The translations under genes were made by a program, and so were the position numbers. A stretch of 64,000 bases of DNA from Paralvinella palmiformis (taxonomy: Eukaryota; Annelida; Polychaeta; Terebellida; Alvinellidae): contig JAODUP010000721.1 in the NCBI GenBank assembly GCA_025642065.1, forward strand, positions 171,501-235,500, written 5' to 3'. Each line of letters starts with the position of its first letter. The stretch's first letter is position 1. Below the pieces are notes generated by a model. That model ran no database searches, had not been told where the DNA came from, and saw nothing but the letters and a program-made list of their open reading frames with translations. Positions 36,605 to 46,793 of this stretch are shown here, in pieces.

Positions 36605-37590
36605 AGTACTGGCATCCGGATGGTGCAGTGGTTAAAGTGCATTACTGCAAACCTCCAAATTATGAGTTTGACTCCAGCTTATCAGTGATTGTGGATTATC
36701 TATCCTCGGCCATATGTCTCATGTGCAGACATGGGGTCAAATATATTTGTATTTGAAAGTATACCATGTAAGGTTAGACTGTATGTGTAGGTCTATTTGA
36801 CACTTAGGGATTGAAAGTATTTATATTTAAATAGTTTCCTAAAGTATTTGATATTTTAATTACTTTTCCCCCAAAGGCATAGGATTAGGATAATTGCAAT
36901 AAAAAAATTCTTGACTGAATTTTTAAAAGTCACGTAATTGCACTGTGTCGTTTGGTAATTCACTCAGAAACGATGGCAAAGTAAAGGCAATTAAGCCATC
37001 ATATGAGAAGTCATTGAGACAGTAGATCATTGAGAGCTGCTGAGTACCTGACCTGTGACCACCAGCACAGAGTCAGACATAGATGACTACCTAACAAGCC
37101 CATGCATGGCAGAAGATACAGACCCTCTAAGTATTTGGAAAGTAAATACCCTGCACCTGCACTAGTCAAGGTAGCCCCCAACTTTCTTTGGATCCCTGCA
37201 TCCTCAGCTCCAGTTGAAAGGCTTTTTCAGCATCGCTGGGAAGGTGTTGCATCCAGAGAGGTGCTGCCTAACTGACAACACCTTTCAGCAGCTGAAGTTT
37301 TTGCGGTGTAACTCAAAGTGAACAATAGCCATATGCTCATATCAAATGTAATTAGATGCTGGACACTTTGAATGGAAACAATGCGACAATGACAATAAAA
37401 TAGATGTCTCAAACTCTTGATATGTCTTTTTTTATATCTTGTAATGTACACTGAAAGTGAAAAATATTTTCTATTTATTTAAATACATTTGCATTTAAAA
37501 GTATTTGCATTTAAATACATTTCAATGTATTTGACCCCATTTCTGCTTACATGTGACCAGTACCAATGCTAAACAACCCAATTCTTATTT
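36605..37590 (+). repeat. SINE family A copy, interrupted by a hAT element
   Basis: The left part (36605-36725) reads GATGGTGCAGTGGTTAAAG, GCAAACCTCCAAATTATGAG, TTTGACTCCAGC and CGGCCATATGTCTC. The right part (37551-37590) continues ATGTGACCAG to GCTAAACAACCC. The minus-strand copy at 33310-33475 shows these halves contiguous, so 36726-37545 is an insertion. Confidence 0.75.
36726..37545 (+). mobile_element. Deleted hAT transposon with dimerisation-domain remnant
   Basis: Terminal repeats read inward as CAGACATGGGGTCAAATA and CAGAAATGGGGTCAAATA, followed by TATTTG-rich sub-terminal words. Inside, 37070-37310 on the plus strand gives VDDYLTSPCMAEDTDPL, then QLQLKGFFSIAGKVLHPERC and FQQLKFLRCN. 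This is the hATC signature (family form: SSAPVERLFSxAGxIxxPxRxxLxxxxFExLxFLKxN) with stops and frame changes. Flanking 8-mers CTCATGTG and CTTACATG agree at five positions. It is an internally deleted, inactive copy. Confidence 0.8.
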
Positions 37591-37740
37591 GCTTAGTCAA
37601 CATCATAAACTTAAACTAGTACAGTAATGAAAATATCATAAGGACAATATGTTCTTCATGTTAATTTTATAATGGGTGCCACTTTCCTGGTAAATAAATA
37701 ATTAAATAACAGAGATATAAGCCAAAAGGGTCACCAGAAA

Positions 37741-38300
37741 ATGCATACACAATTCTGGTATTTACTCCTACAGCGAGTGCAGAACTGTGCTGCATGTCTG
37801 GTGACACACACTCACAAAAGGGAACATATAACACCAGTTTTGTTCCAGCTGCACTGGCTTCTTGTACGTTTCAGATCACAGTACCAGATCATGTTTCTTA
37901 CATTCAATGTACTGAATGGAACAGCATTAGTGTATCTAAGCGATCTGATTGAAAAATATATACTAGTGAGAATGCTTCGATCTGAGTCCTATTCACTTTT
38001 AAGGGTACCAAGAAGCCATACAGCAATGTATGGAGAGAGATCCTTCCGAGCATCAGCTCCCAGGCTGTGGAACAAGTTGCCAAACCACATTAAACAATCA
38101 GCAAGTAAAGACATATCTTGTAAGGTTCTTAAAACCCATTTATTTAAATTGACATATTTATAATATTAAACCAGTTTATTATGTATGAAAAGTATTTGAT
38201 CTATATGAGCTCAGAATATGTTTTAATTGTGTTTTAAATGTTAAGCGCCTTAGAGCAATTTCGGTTGAATAAGGTGCTATATAAAATACTACTATTATAC
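37741..38300 (+). mobile_element. CR1/L2-like LINE fragment, ORF2 C-terminus and 3' tail
   Basis: An uninterrupted 140-codon frame (37741-38163) reads QRVQNCAACLVTHTHKREHI, TPVLFQLHWLLVRFRSQYQI, YGERSFRASAPRLWNKLPNH, then LKTHLFKLTYL and stop. This is the classic C-terminal region of CR1/L2-clade ORF2 proteins. The following 130 bases end in AGCGCCTTAGAGCAATTTC and an ATA-rich tail typical of such 3' UTRs. The reverse-transcriptase core is absent, so this is a 5'-truncated insertion. Confidence 0.85.
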
Positions 38301-38379
38301 CGTATAATTTTCAGTTGGTCTGACATTATAACCTAACTTAGAAATGGCAGGTGTCTGTCGGGTTAATAATTATAGATCT

Positions 38380-39140
38380 AATGTAATAATCATAGATCTA
38401 ATGTCAAACTCAATATCAAATTGGGTTATAAGAACAGGACTCTTAACATACCTTACTTCTTGAAGTTCTTCAACCTGTCGCTTTCTTTTAATGCAGTATA
38501 GATCTAGTTATACATTGATAATAGCAGCTGTCAATTGACCTCCAGTTTGACAGAAATAGATCTAGTTTATAACACCCTTGTAACGACCCCTAAAGCCAGT
38601 AAAGATGTAGATCTAGTTCTCTAAACTACGATATCTACAATCGGAGATGCAAGCCTGGAAGCGCAGACTAGATTAATAAAATATCAAGAAAATTATACAA
38701 AATGAGCGCAGTTTTTGCCTCGAGACCAGATTATCTTATTTAGTCCAAAGTATCTAGATCTATCATTCTTATGATTCTATACTTATCCCTGAATCAAATT
38801 TATTCTACTTCTGAAAACATAGAACGACATCACAAAATATAAACTCCTCTAGTCTATCATGATAATTATGATATAGAGTGGTCTAGTCTATCTACTATCT
38901 AGACTAAATCTAGTGAAAATCACACGATACGAATTATGATACTGATAGATTAGATCTAGAGTCTAGTCTAGATGTAGATCTAGTTATGACTGATAGGTCA
39001 TAGGGTCTAGAACTAGATCTAGTAGCGGTCGCATAGTCATATTCTAGTCGTTACCTTCACCCCGATTGTTAAACTGAAAGATTTATTTGCCATTACAAAC
39101 TGACGGTTTCGTCTACAAACATTTCTAGATCTACTGAATC
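38380..39140. other. Cluster of AGATCT palindromes
   Basis: About ten AGATCT hexamers, most within TAGATCTAG or CTAGATCTA contexts, lie in about 750 bases upstream of the Kelch-like gene. No coding exon is recognised. The right end is less AT-rich and may include the promoter and 5' UTR exon of that gene. Confidence 0.5.
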
Positions 39141-39505
39141 CGGCATTGGTGTATAAAATTTTCACTGTGTCTACGTATTGTCGCTCATGCATGTGAAAAC
39201 AAATCATAAGACCATTTACCCCATGGAACAATATCCAATCAGGGCGAATGATCAAACCTGAGCGTATACTAAAAACCATCCGGTGGCAGGGTTTGTTAAG
39301 AATAGTTTTTCGTCGGTCCTTTTCTTATTATCAAATTAACATACTCTTTAATCTTACAGAATACTTTTTATTAAAATTCAAATTAAGTAAAACATTAACG
39401 AGAGAAAAGTATGTGTCAAAGAGTTTATAACAATAAGATATATAGATAAAGCAGTGCGCTGATAACCTCTTGATCGTTGTAGGTATCCTAGATTGTACGC
39501 GATGT

Positions 39506-39508
<3 letters not shown>

Positions 39509-39545
<37 letters not shown>

Positions 39546-39564
39546 GAAAGAGAGAGAGAGAGAG

Positions 39565-39607
<43 letters not shown>
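39509..39607. repeat. TA-GA-TA compound microsatellite
   Basis: Two TA tracts (about 39509-39541 and 39566-39607) flank a GA tract at about 39543-39563. Confidence 0.9.
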
Positions 39608-39609
<2 letters not shown>

Positions 39610-40392
39610 GACTCTATATCTATTCTAGGCTTTAGGGTCTAATGATGCTTAAGTTGCCCGAAAAATATATATTAATAGATAAATATGTGTTCCAAAAATA
39701 TAACCCGGCACGCACATTTTCATTTAAGAAATGGGTGGCACAGTACAGAGAGAGGTAAAATAAAAGTACTATCTAAAAATTAAATTGTATATTTTCTATA
39801 AAGATATTTTTATCGGGCAATTAGATGACCAAAGGAAAGAGACGCTATATACATTTGTTCAATGTGAAATACGATATGGCACTGATCAATATACAACAAC
39901 CACGTCTATAATGCACATGCATGCATTGCCATTTAAAGAAGTATACATATTATTAAAAGTGAAATTCGATCAGTCTTGAAGACGATTTTTCTTCATGGAG
40001 CGCTTCAGTAAATTTCGTTGCAAACATTAGTGTGTATATGTGCGCGTGTGCGCGCGCGCGTGTGTACATATATAATAAAGGCGTGAGCTCAGGTTTTCGT
40101 GATGTTTATCATTCTTACAGAATTATGACCAAACGACCACTACCTAAATAAACAAAATTATATATATTATAGTACATATATAATGCAGCAATAATTGGAA
40201 ATAAAGAATATATGTTAGTAGATATAATATATATTATGAGAATAATCTTAGTACCTCCGACAATAGCAGAAATATTAGTATTTTCACTCAGCCCAAAGGT
40301 GGGGAAGAAGTTCAAGAGGATATTTTTGAGTCGGAATTTTGATTCACATTGTGGATCGTCGAAGATTGATATTCTTTGGCTTTTTTTCAGCC

Positions 40393-40602
40393 ATATATTG
40401 ATGATAATGATTGATGTTTTACGACCACGTTTGTGCACATTGTAGGCTAAATGGGCCGAGCGACCTCTAAAGGTAATGAGACGAAGTCAAAGACGAAACA
40501 ACCTTCAGATAAGCACACGCCGAGATTCGAACACGGGTGGTAGTGATCTATGGTCCAACAGGCTAAGGCTAAACCACGGAGGCGCCCTCATCAATATATT
40601 GA
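40393..40602 (-). mobile_element. tRNA-derived SINE, family C, minus-strand copy
   Basis: The reverse complement matches 21569-21756, including GGCGCCTCCGTGG, the B-box-like GTTCGAATCTCGGC and GGCCCATTTAGCCTAC. ATATATTGA at 40393-40401 and 40594-40602 is a probable target duplication of at least 9 bp. A small rearrangement spoils the A box (AGCCTTAGCC). Confidence 0.8.
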
Positions 40603-40729
40603 ACGACGACTAATAATATAATCAGGGTTTGTGCGTATAATATATTCTGCCCCAAATAAACAAAAACATTGATCGTCGTCAATACAATCAATGAATTCAG
40701 GTGTTTGATCTCAAATCATATAGGATATA

Positions 40730-41403
40730 CAGTCAGAATCCATTAATCCAGATATAGTTTATCCGAAAAATCCACCATCCGACGCATTATTGCCTGTGAC
40801 AGATTTAGCTCCATTATAAATGACTCTTTAATCCGACAAAATCGTGTTCTGCGTTCCGACTCCGACACTTCATTTCGCCAACAAAATGTGACATTTCAAT
40901 GCAAAATGACCTCGATAATCCGACAAGACTCCGACACTTCATTTCGCCAACAAATTGTGACATTTCAATGCAAAATGAGCTCGATAATCCGACAACACGA
41001 AAATATTCCCAAATATTTCCGCTGGTTCAGTCATACAAGACACACCAACATGTTGCCAATAATGGTTCATTAACCTACCCACCCGAAATAATTGCTATAT
41101 CGTAGCCAATTACAGTCATTATCGACTATACACACCGACACACAATGCTTCCATTGCTTGTGGCTATCTAATAGCCAATCATAATCATGCATAGTTAATT
41201 ACTCAAAATGATCAATGGCTTCAATGCCATTCCGTATCTTGCGAACGGTTATGGAGTATTAGTTTAAATACGTAGGTATATCTTTATGATTTAGAAATGT
41301 GTGACAGAGACTACTGGAATGTCACGGACTCGATATTCCGACATTCTCGTTTATCCGACATATTATCACCTGACAAACCTTGTCGGATTAACGGATTATG
41401 ACA

Positions 41404-41404
<1 letters not shown>
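40730..41404. mobile_element. Pogo/Tigger-like MITE with internal tandem duplication
   Basis: Ends read inward as CAGTCAGAATCCATTAATCC and CTGTCATAATCCGTTAATCC, each preceded by TA, the Tc1/mariner-type target. Repeated AATCCGACA / TTATCCGACA words fill the sub-terminal parts. A 69-bp unit is repeated at 40858-40926 and 40927-40995 with two differences. No transposase is encoded. Confidence 0.75.
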
Positions 41405-41441
<37 letters not shown>

Positions 41442-41479
41442 ATGGTCTGTTAAAAATATTCTAGTACGTATATATGGTT

Positions 41480-41538
<59 letters not shown>
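41405..41538. repeat. TA microsatellites
   Basis: Two long AT tracts at about 41405-41438 and 41481-41538. The first begins exactly at the TA flank of the MITE ending at 41404. Confidence 0.9.
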
Positions 41539-41541
<3 letters not shown>

Positions 41542-41705
41542 AAACAAACGTACGTATATCAATCCTGCTGGTTGGAAAAAAACTATTTTATTTCATACTT
41601 TGTAAAAGTCGGTCACGCGTTTCATGGGAGTACTGTGAACTATTAATTATGTCCATTTTATTGAACATATGCCAATATCCCCAGAAACTCTGTTGACAGT
41701 AAAGT

Positions 41706-42730
41706 ATGATTTACAGCCAAAGCTCAGGTAAAGTATTTGAATTGTTTCGATCCTATCTGGAACAACGCTCCCAGAGAGTGTCTGTTCATGGTATTTTATC
41801 TGACGTTCAGTTTTTGTTATCTGGTGTACCACAGGGTTCAGTAATTAGTCCTCTGGTTTTCACAATGTATACCCGTCCTCTTGGGATCATTGTGCAGCGA
41901 TATGGGGTTAAATATCACTTGTATGCTGATGAAATACAGCTGTATATATCACTGGATCCTGACAATGAGTTAAATTTCTCCTCTGAAGAATTTAGAACAT
42001 TGTATTGCTGGTATTCGGCTATGGATGACTCAAAATCTTCTAAAGCTAAATGATAATAAAACAAATATTATATATTTGGCAACACCACATTGGCTTAAAT
42101 CCTTAAAGACACAAGCATTACAGATGGGTACATCTTCGATTACCCCTAATGGCCGGGTCAGTAACGAATCTAGAGGTTATTTTTACCAATGTATTAAGAT
42201 GTATCAACATGTCACATTAGTATGCCGAGCTGGCTACTACCATCTTAAGAACATCCACTGTTTAAAAGCATTCTTGACACAAGAAAAACTTGTAACTGTA
42301 GTCCATGCCTTTGTTACATCTCGTATAGAATATTGTAACTCACTATTATACGGCATATCTGCATGATTATGACATTAATTGCCTTCATCGAATTTTCAGG
42401 ATAATGTAGTTCACATAATGACAAATATACTCGAAATTATGATCCAATTCTTCAAAAACTACATTAGACAGCGTATTTATTTCAAGATTTTATTAATAAC
42501 TTCTAAATCTATTAATGATATGGCACCAGAATACCTGTGTGAACTGGTGTCCATTAGAAATTTAAGTGATCTCCAAAACACTGATAAATAATTACTATCT
42601 TTTAAATCACTACAGGGTTTTTACAGACATATTATTTGGGGTATTATTATATTACATATTATTTGTACGGGGCCTTTGAATGGCTCCTGCTAATAAGGGC
42701 GCTTTATTAAATATACATTATTAGTATATT
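41706..42730 (+). mobile_element. CR1/L2-like LINE remnant with reverse-transcriptase motifs
   Basis: Frame 1 (41706-42050) reads SYLEQRSQRVSVHGILSD, the motif-B region GVPQGSVISPLVFTMYTRPL, and the catalytic box as YADEIQLY rather than YADD. Frame 2 (42025-42366) reads MTQNLLKLNDNKTNIIYLAT, then LVTVVHAFVTSRIEYCNSLL. At least one frameshift near 42025 and later stops inactivate it. The tail from 42630 (GAATGGCTCCTGCTAATAAG plus an ATT-rich end) is shared with 7590-7715. Everything upstream of the palm motifs is missing. Confidence 0.88.
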
Positions 42731-43084
42731 AAAGCCTCGATCATGACGTCCAGGCGTATCACCATATAAATAAGCATTATCACCAGTTAATGAACTGGGC
42801 GTTCTCATTAAAGACATATATTACATCAGCTCGCACTTTGTGTCGCAGCTATATACTGATATAGCACTATGGAACAGTCTCTACAAATTAAGAAATTCAT
42901 CGTCACTGAATAACGTGACTTATGTCACTGTTTTCAAAGTAGGTCATTAGCTGTGTGTGCTCCAAATTTGTTATTTGTGTGATTCCTAGATAGCACTTCA
43001 CTTAATACAGATGACTTTTTCATTATAAAGGAAAAACAGCATCAATGTAAATTTAACTCTGGGAATAACTATTCTATAAACGCA

Positions 43085-43494
43085 AACTCAGCACGATAAC
43101 CTGAAACGGGCCGTATAACCATGACCCAAATAATGGCAATCAAAAAGGGCTCCGCCCATAATAAATAGACCAATCACAAAACTGGTCGCCAATAAGCTCC
43201 AGATGTGCACTTTGTGTTATCAATACAGACTAAGCAAAGAAATATTGTACGTTAGCTAGAGCAGCCACGATATCAGCTGCATGCAAGAGAAATCTCACAA
43301 CTCCATGTTATTTGATATCAGGAGGTGTAGTAAAAACCTCTCGAATGTAAACAAGCCATGCCACGCAGCACATAAACATGCGCAGAAAACAGCTGGAATG
43401 ATTGCTACGCGCTATTTCAACTCACAACTGTAACAATAATTGGAGCGTTATCAAACATAAGAAGTGACCATATTATTTGCATAGTCTATCCCAG
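43085..43494 (+). other. Candidate non-coding first exon/promoter region of the RING gene
   Basis: A less AT-rich stretch ending in CCCAG/GTAAGG at 43494, a strong 5' splice site. Joined to the acceptor TACTTTCAG before 46170 it would give a 5' UTR exon for the RING gene. There is no independent support; this is inference. Confidence 0.3.
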
Positions 43495-43746
43495 GTAAGG
43501 TGACAATATTGAGCATTGGTGAAATAATTAAGTTATTTGTAAAAGGGTGGTCGTCCAATAATGATAACTCGCATGTTTTTGCCTAAGTTAACAATGTATT
43601 ATGTATCAGACACTGTGCCGTAGGCGTAGCCAAGCACAAGGCCACAGCCAGTACGTCATGTGACAAGATATATCAAACGATGTGGTGGTGCCTAAATATG
43701 TACCACAAAGTTTTGGTATCAATAATGCAACCATGTCCGATGGCTA

Positions 43747-43750
43747 AATG

Positions 43751-43784
<34 letters not shown>
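43747..43784. repeat. TA microsatellite
   Basis: A pure AT tract of about 17 units inside the proposed first intron of the RING gene. Confidence 0.9.
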
Positions 43785-43787
<3 letters not shown>

Positions 43788-44121
43788 ATAATTATTTTTA
43801 CTTTTAGTGCATCTGTGTGTCACTGTGTCAGACAACTTAATATTTGTTATTACCACGGTTGGCAGGAAACTATATTTGGGGCAAATTGCCATGAAAATAC
43901 CCAATTAATAGAGACTTTAAGTTAACAGTTTGAAACCAATATACATAAGCATAAGTTATTTAATTATAAATCGTGTCCACTTGCCACATACTTATTTAAA
44001 GTGTATGTCAATAATTCATCATGTTTACGATTGTGAGATAAAAGATTGAGATTATTTATTTCTGATATCTGTGCAGTGATAAACATTATAATGCCGAATA
44101 AATTTGATTTTATAATGACTG

Positions 44122-44850
44122 CTTTGTTATACAAGGCAACATAACATTATCAAATACCCAATCAACTATGAGGAGGGTGATGATGTGTCTAGTCATGCTT
44201 GAATACTACTAACAACATCATGTAGTCTGTAGTAATAACTACATGTATGTATCACTGTGAAGAGATGCTACTCACCCACTGCCTGCATATTAAATATGCA
44301 GCAGTGGGTGAGTGGTATATGATTGTTATTACACCATAGAATAGGGAAGTATCTGCACTGCCTAATTATAATATGGTAGATAGACTTCATATTGACTAGA
44401 TTAATGTGACACTGATGGGGGTTATCAATCTCAGCAGATTAGTTAGTTATTCTTGAGCAGATATGTTGGCTGATCATCAGTAGTATAAATTTGCATGGCT
44501 GTTGATAATGTCATCATTTGCATATAGTCTCTTGAGGTGTACATATGACATACAAATTTATACTTTATAAATGTTGAATATTGTGGCTGGACAAACTGCT
44601 TTATCTTGAAGTTTTGGGGTGTTATTTTACACATTATCACATAGCATTCAACATGTTCAAAGGAGGTACACCACGAGATTCTGCCTGGCAGCACTTTACA
44701 TCTGTAATGGTGGCTGGAAAAGAGTATGCAAAGTGCAATATGTGTAATAATCAGCAACTGACAAAAGCTTATCGTCTCAAAGTGCATTATATCAAGTGTA
44801 GTGTTGTACACCAGTTATGTCTGGAAGCACTTTGTTGTTTTTCTTAAACA
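44122..44850 (+). mobile_element. hAT-like element fragment with BED finger, copy 1
   Basis: The first 300 bases are collinear with 60845-61145 (shared AAATACCCAATCAAC, AACATCATGTAGTCTGTAGT and GATAGACTTCATATTGACTA). Then 44653-44800 reads MFKGGTPRDSAWQHFTS, VAGKEYAKCNMCN, YRLKVHYIKC. This is a BED zinc finger (Cys-x2-Cys...His-x-x-x-Cys) as found at the start of hAT transposases. The frame closes at 44845-44847 without a catalytic core. Confidence 0.7.
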
Positions 44851-44876
44851 TTATTAAACAGATGAAAACATTAATA

Positions 44877-45100
44877 ATTTAATTGTATCCCTGTACAAAT
44901 ATACTTGGTGATACCATGGCTTACACCTGGTTATGCTTTGCCCCTTAAAATAAACACATCTGAAGTTTCTGGCCATTTCTCCCCAGTTTCTGCCATTTCA
45001 CCCCGGCAGAAAGGTTTTTCTCCCCATGGCAGGGGAGAAATACCTTCCTGCCAGGGAGAAAGCCAAACCTAGTTATTACTAATAGTATTAGACTATTAGT
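44877..45100 (+). repeat. Dispersed repeat R1, copy 2
   Basis: Collinear with 6694-6930: AATTGTATCCC, AAAATAAACACATCTG, then TTTCTCCCC / GGGGAGAAA words and a TTATTACTA ending. It follows the BED-finger fragment immediately, so R1 may be the non-coding end of that transposon family. Confidence 0.6.
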
Positions 45101-45197
45101 AAGCAGTTGTGTAAATGAAGCTATAACATCTGGCTTAATGCCTTAAGTGTTCAGTGACAATGGCACAATATATGTCTATATATACTATACTATATTA

Positions 45198-45198
<1 letters not shown>

Positions 45199-45231
<33 letters not shown>
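45199..45231. repeat. TA microsatellite
   Basis: AT dinucleotide tract of about 16 units. Confidence 0.85.
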
Positions 45232-45234
<3 letters not shown>

Positions 45235-45580
45235 TATATTCATAATTATATAGTGTGTTGACATGTTTATACCTCATTGAGATTTGGATGAGGGATATAC
45301 ACTACTGAAGCAGGTTAATTTTAGTTGTACTAGCTGCATTTAGCTGTATTAAATTTTGATTCAAAGCTTAAACAGGTTTCAGAAAAATTATTTTGAATAT
45401 GTAATCAAGTACTGAAGTAGTTTAAAATCTGTACTATGTACTCAGGTAATTTAAAACAACTTATATGTAATGAAACCATGCACAGAACAAGTGTATCTGA
45501 TATTCTATAAATATTGACCTTGAAAAGCCTATAGTATAATTATCTACACACAGATAAATGTTTTATATATGATATGACCT

Positions 45581-45611
<31 letters not shown>

Positions 45612-45894
45612 TTTGAGTGTTTTAATCTTTATATGTTTAAATAATAAAATATCAAGGGTATGCAGTATATAATTAGTACAACAAGATATGTACACTCACA
45701 ATTTATGAATATCATTCTCTTGTCAGTTAATTTGTCTTTGTTTGATGTATATTCTTCTCTAGGTATACTTAGTGTGTATAAACCATATGTTCTTGTATTG
45801 TGGGCATGAAACTTTAATAAGATACATTAGCCTATTTCTACAATTAAAACACATTGGTACTTTTCTTGGCAAATAAGAATTAAGTGAGTAAGTA

Positions 45895-46049
45895 AGTTTG
45901 TTTAGCCTTGGTCAGCACTGGGGACATAAGGCTGAGTGGTCACTCCATGGCAAAGATTCCTCAAACATAAAGTACCTCAAGTCAAACTGAACTCACACCT
46001 TGGGGTTTTGAACACATTACCCTAATCAATATGCTATCAAAGTGTTCAT

Positions 46050-46050
<1 letters not shown>
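45895..46050 (-). repeat. Diverged tRNA-derived SINE (family A-like)
   Basis: On the minus strand a B-box-like GTGTTCAAAACCCC is followed by CTTATGTCCCCAGTGCTGAC and GGCTAAACAAAC, the same ending as the SINE-A copies at 33310 and 37551. The A-box region is weak. Confidence 0.5.

Positions 46051-46082
<32 letters not shown>
46051..46082. repeat. TA microsatellite
   Basis: AT dinucleotide tract about 90 bases before the 3' splice site of the RING exon. Confidence 0.85.
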
Positions 46083-46084
<2 letters not shown>

Positions 46085-46280
46085 AAGACATGCATGTCTA
46101 TGTTAATAATTCCATCACATTGGTTCTTAATACATTGCCTATCAAATGATGAATGTTGTTTACTTTCAGGTGAGCAGCACTTGATTTAAACAGAACTCTG
46201 TTGTCACTGCCAGAAACTCTGAGACAGATGTCCCTCAGCAGTCAGTGTTTATTGTAAGCTGTTATCAGATACCAGCCAGT

Positions 46281-46793
46281 ATGGAGGTGACAGAACCGGT
46301 TCAGTCTAGAGACCCGAACCTTGACCCTGGCGTCTGGCGCTGTTTGGTGTGTAATAAGCCATCAAACTACATCCATGTTCTGCCTTGCCAGCACAAGTTC
46401 TGTGCTGAATGTTTGCGTATGTGGGCAATGATTTATGTGGATGTATACCATGGTGTAGGCAAAGAATTTCCATGTCAAGTATGCTGGAAACAATTTGCTG
46501 TGCCAATCCAGGGCTTGGAGGCATTTGAGCAGGATTACAAAGTTAAAGCCTTAGAAAGGTCTTTGGAACATCTTACTATGGATGGGCAAGAAACCGATCA
46601 TGAGCTTCAACCTGATTCATCCCCTTCATCCGAACAATGCTTTGATCGATCACAATATGGCTCTACATTCCCAAGCATGTTAAGCCATATGGCACCTCCA
46701 ACGTTTTATGAAAATGAGGCTGCTGGAAGCATTAAACCATCAGTGCCAGACTACTGTGTCAGATCCCGTCATATGTACTTGCATATGATCTAG
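46281..46793 (+). CDS. Small RING-finger protein, probable E3 ubiquitin ligase
   Basis: The 170-aa frame starts at ATGGAGGTG (46281); an upstream in-frame GTG at 46245 is not credible as a start. A C3HC4 RING is complete: C21, C24, C36, H38, C41, C44, C65, C68, with LPCQHKFCAECLRMW the clearest part. RING domains of this kind recruit E2 enzymes and promote ubiquitin transfer; the spacing resembles TRIM-type RINGs. No B-box, coiled coil, transmembrane segment or substrate domain follows. Residues 96-170 are polar and Ser/Pro-rich without recognised motifs. The CDS lies in one exon after an acceptor ending at 46169, with a 5' UTR exon probably near 43494. The 3' UTR runs about 1.3 kb to AATAAA at 48119. 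The substrate and the ortholog are unknown to me. Confidence 0.82.
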   Translation: MEVTEPVQSRDPNLDPGVWRCLVCNKPSNYIHVLPCQHKFCAECLRMWAMIYVDVYHGVGKEFPCQVCWKQFAVPIQGLEAFEQDYKVKALERSLEHLTMDGQETDHELQPDSSPSSEQCFDRSQYGSTFPSMLSHMAPPTFYENEAAGSIKPSVPDYCVRSRHMYLHMI

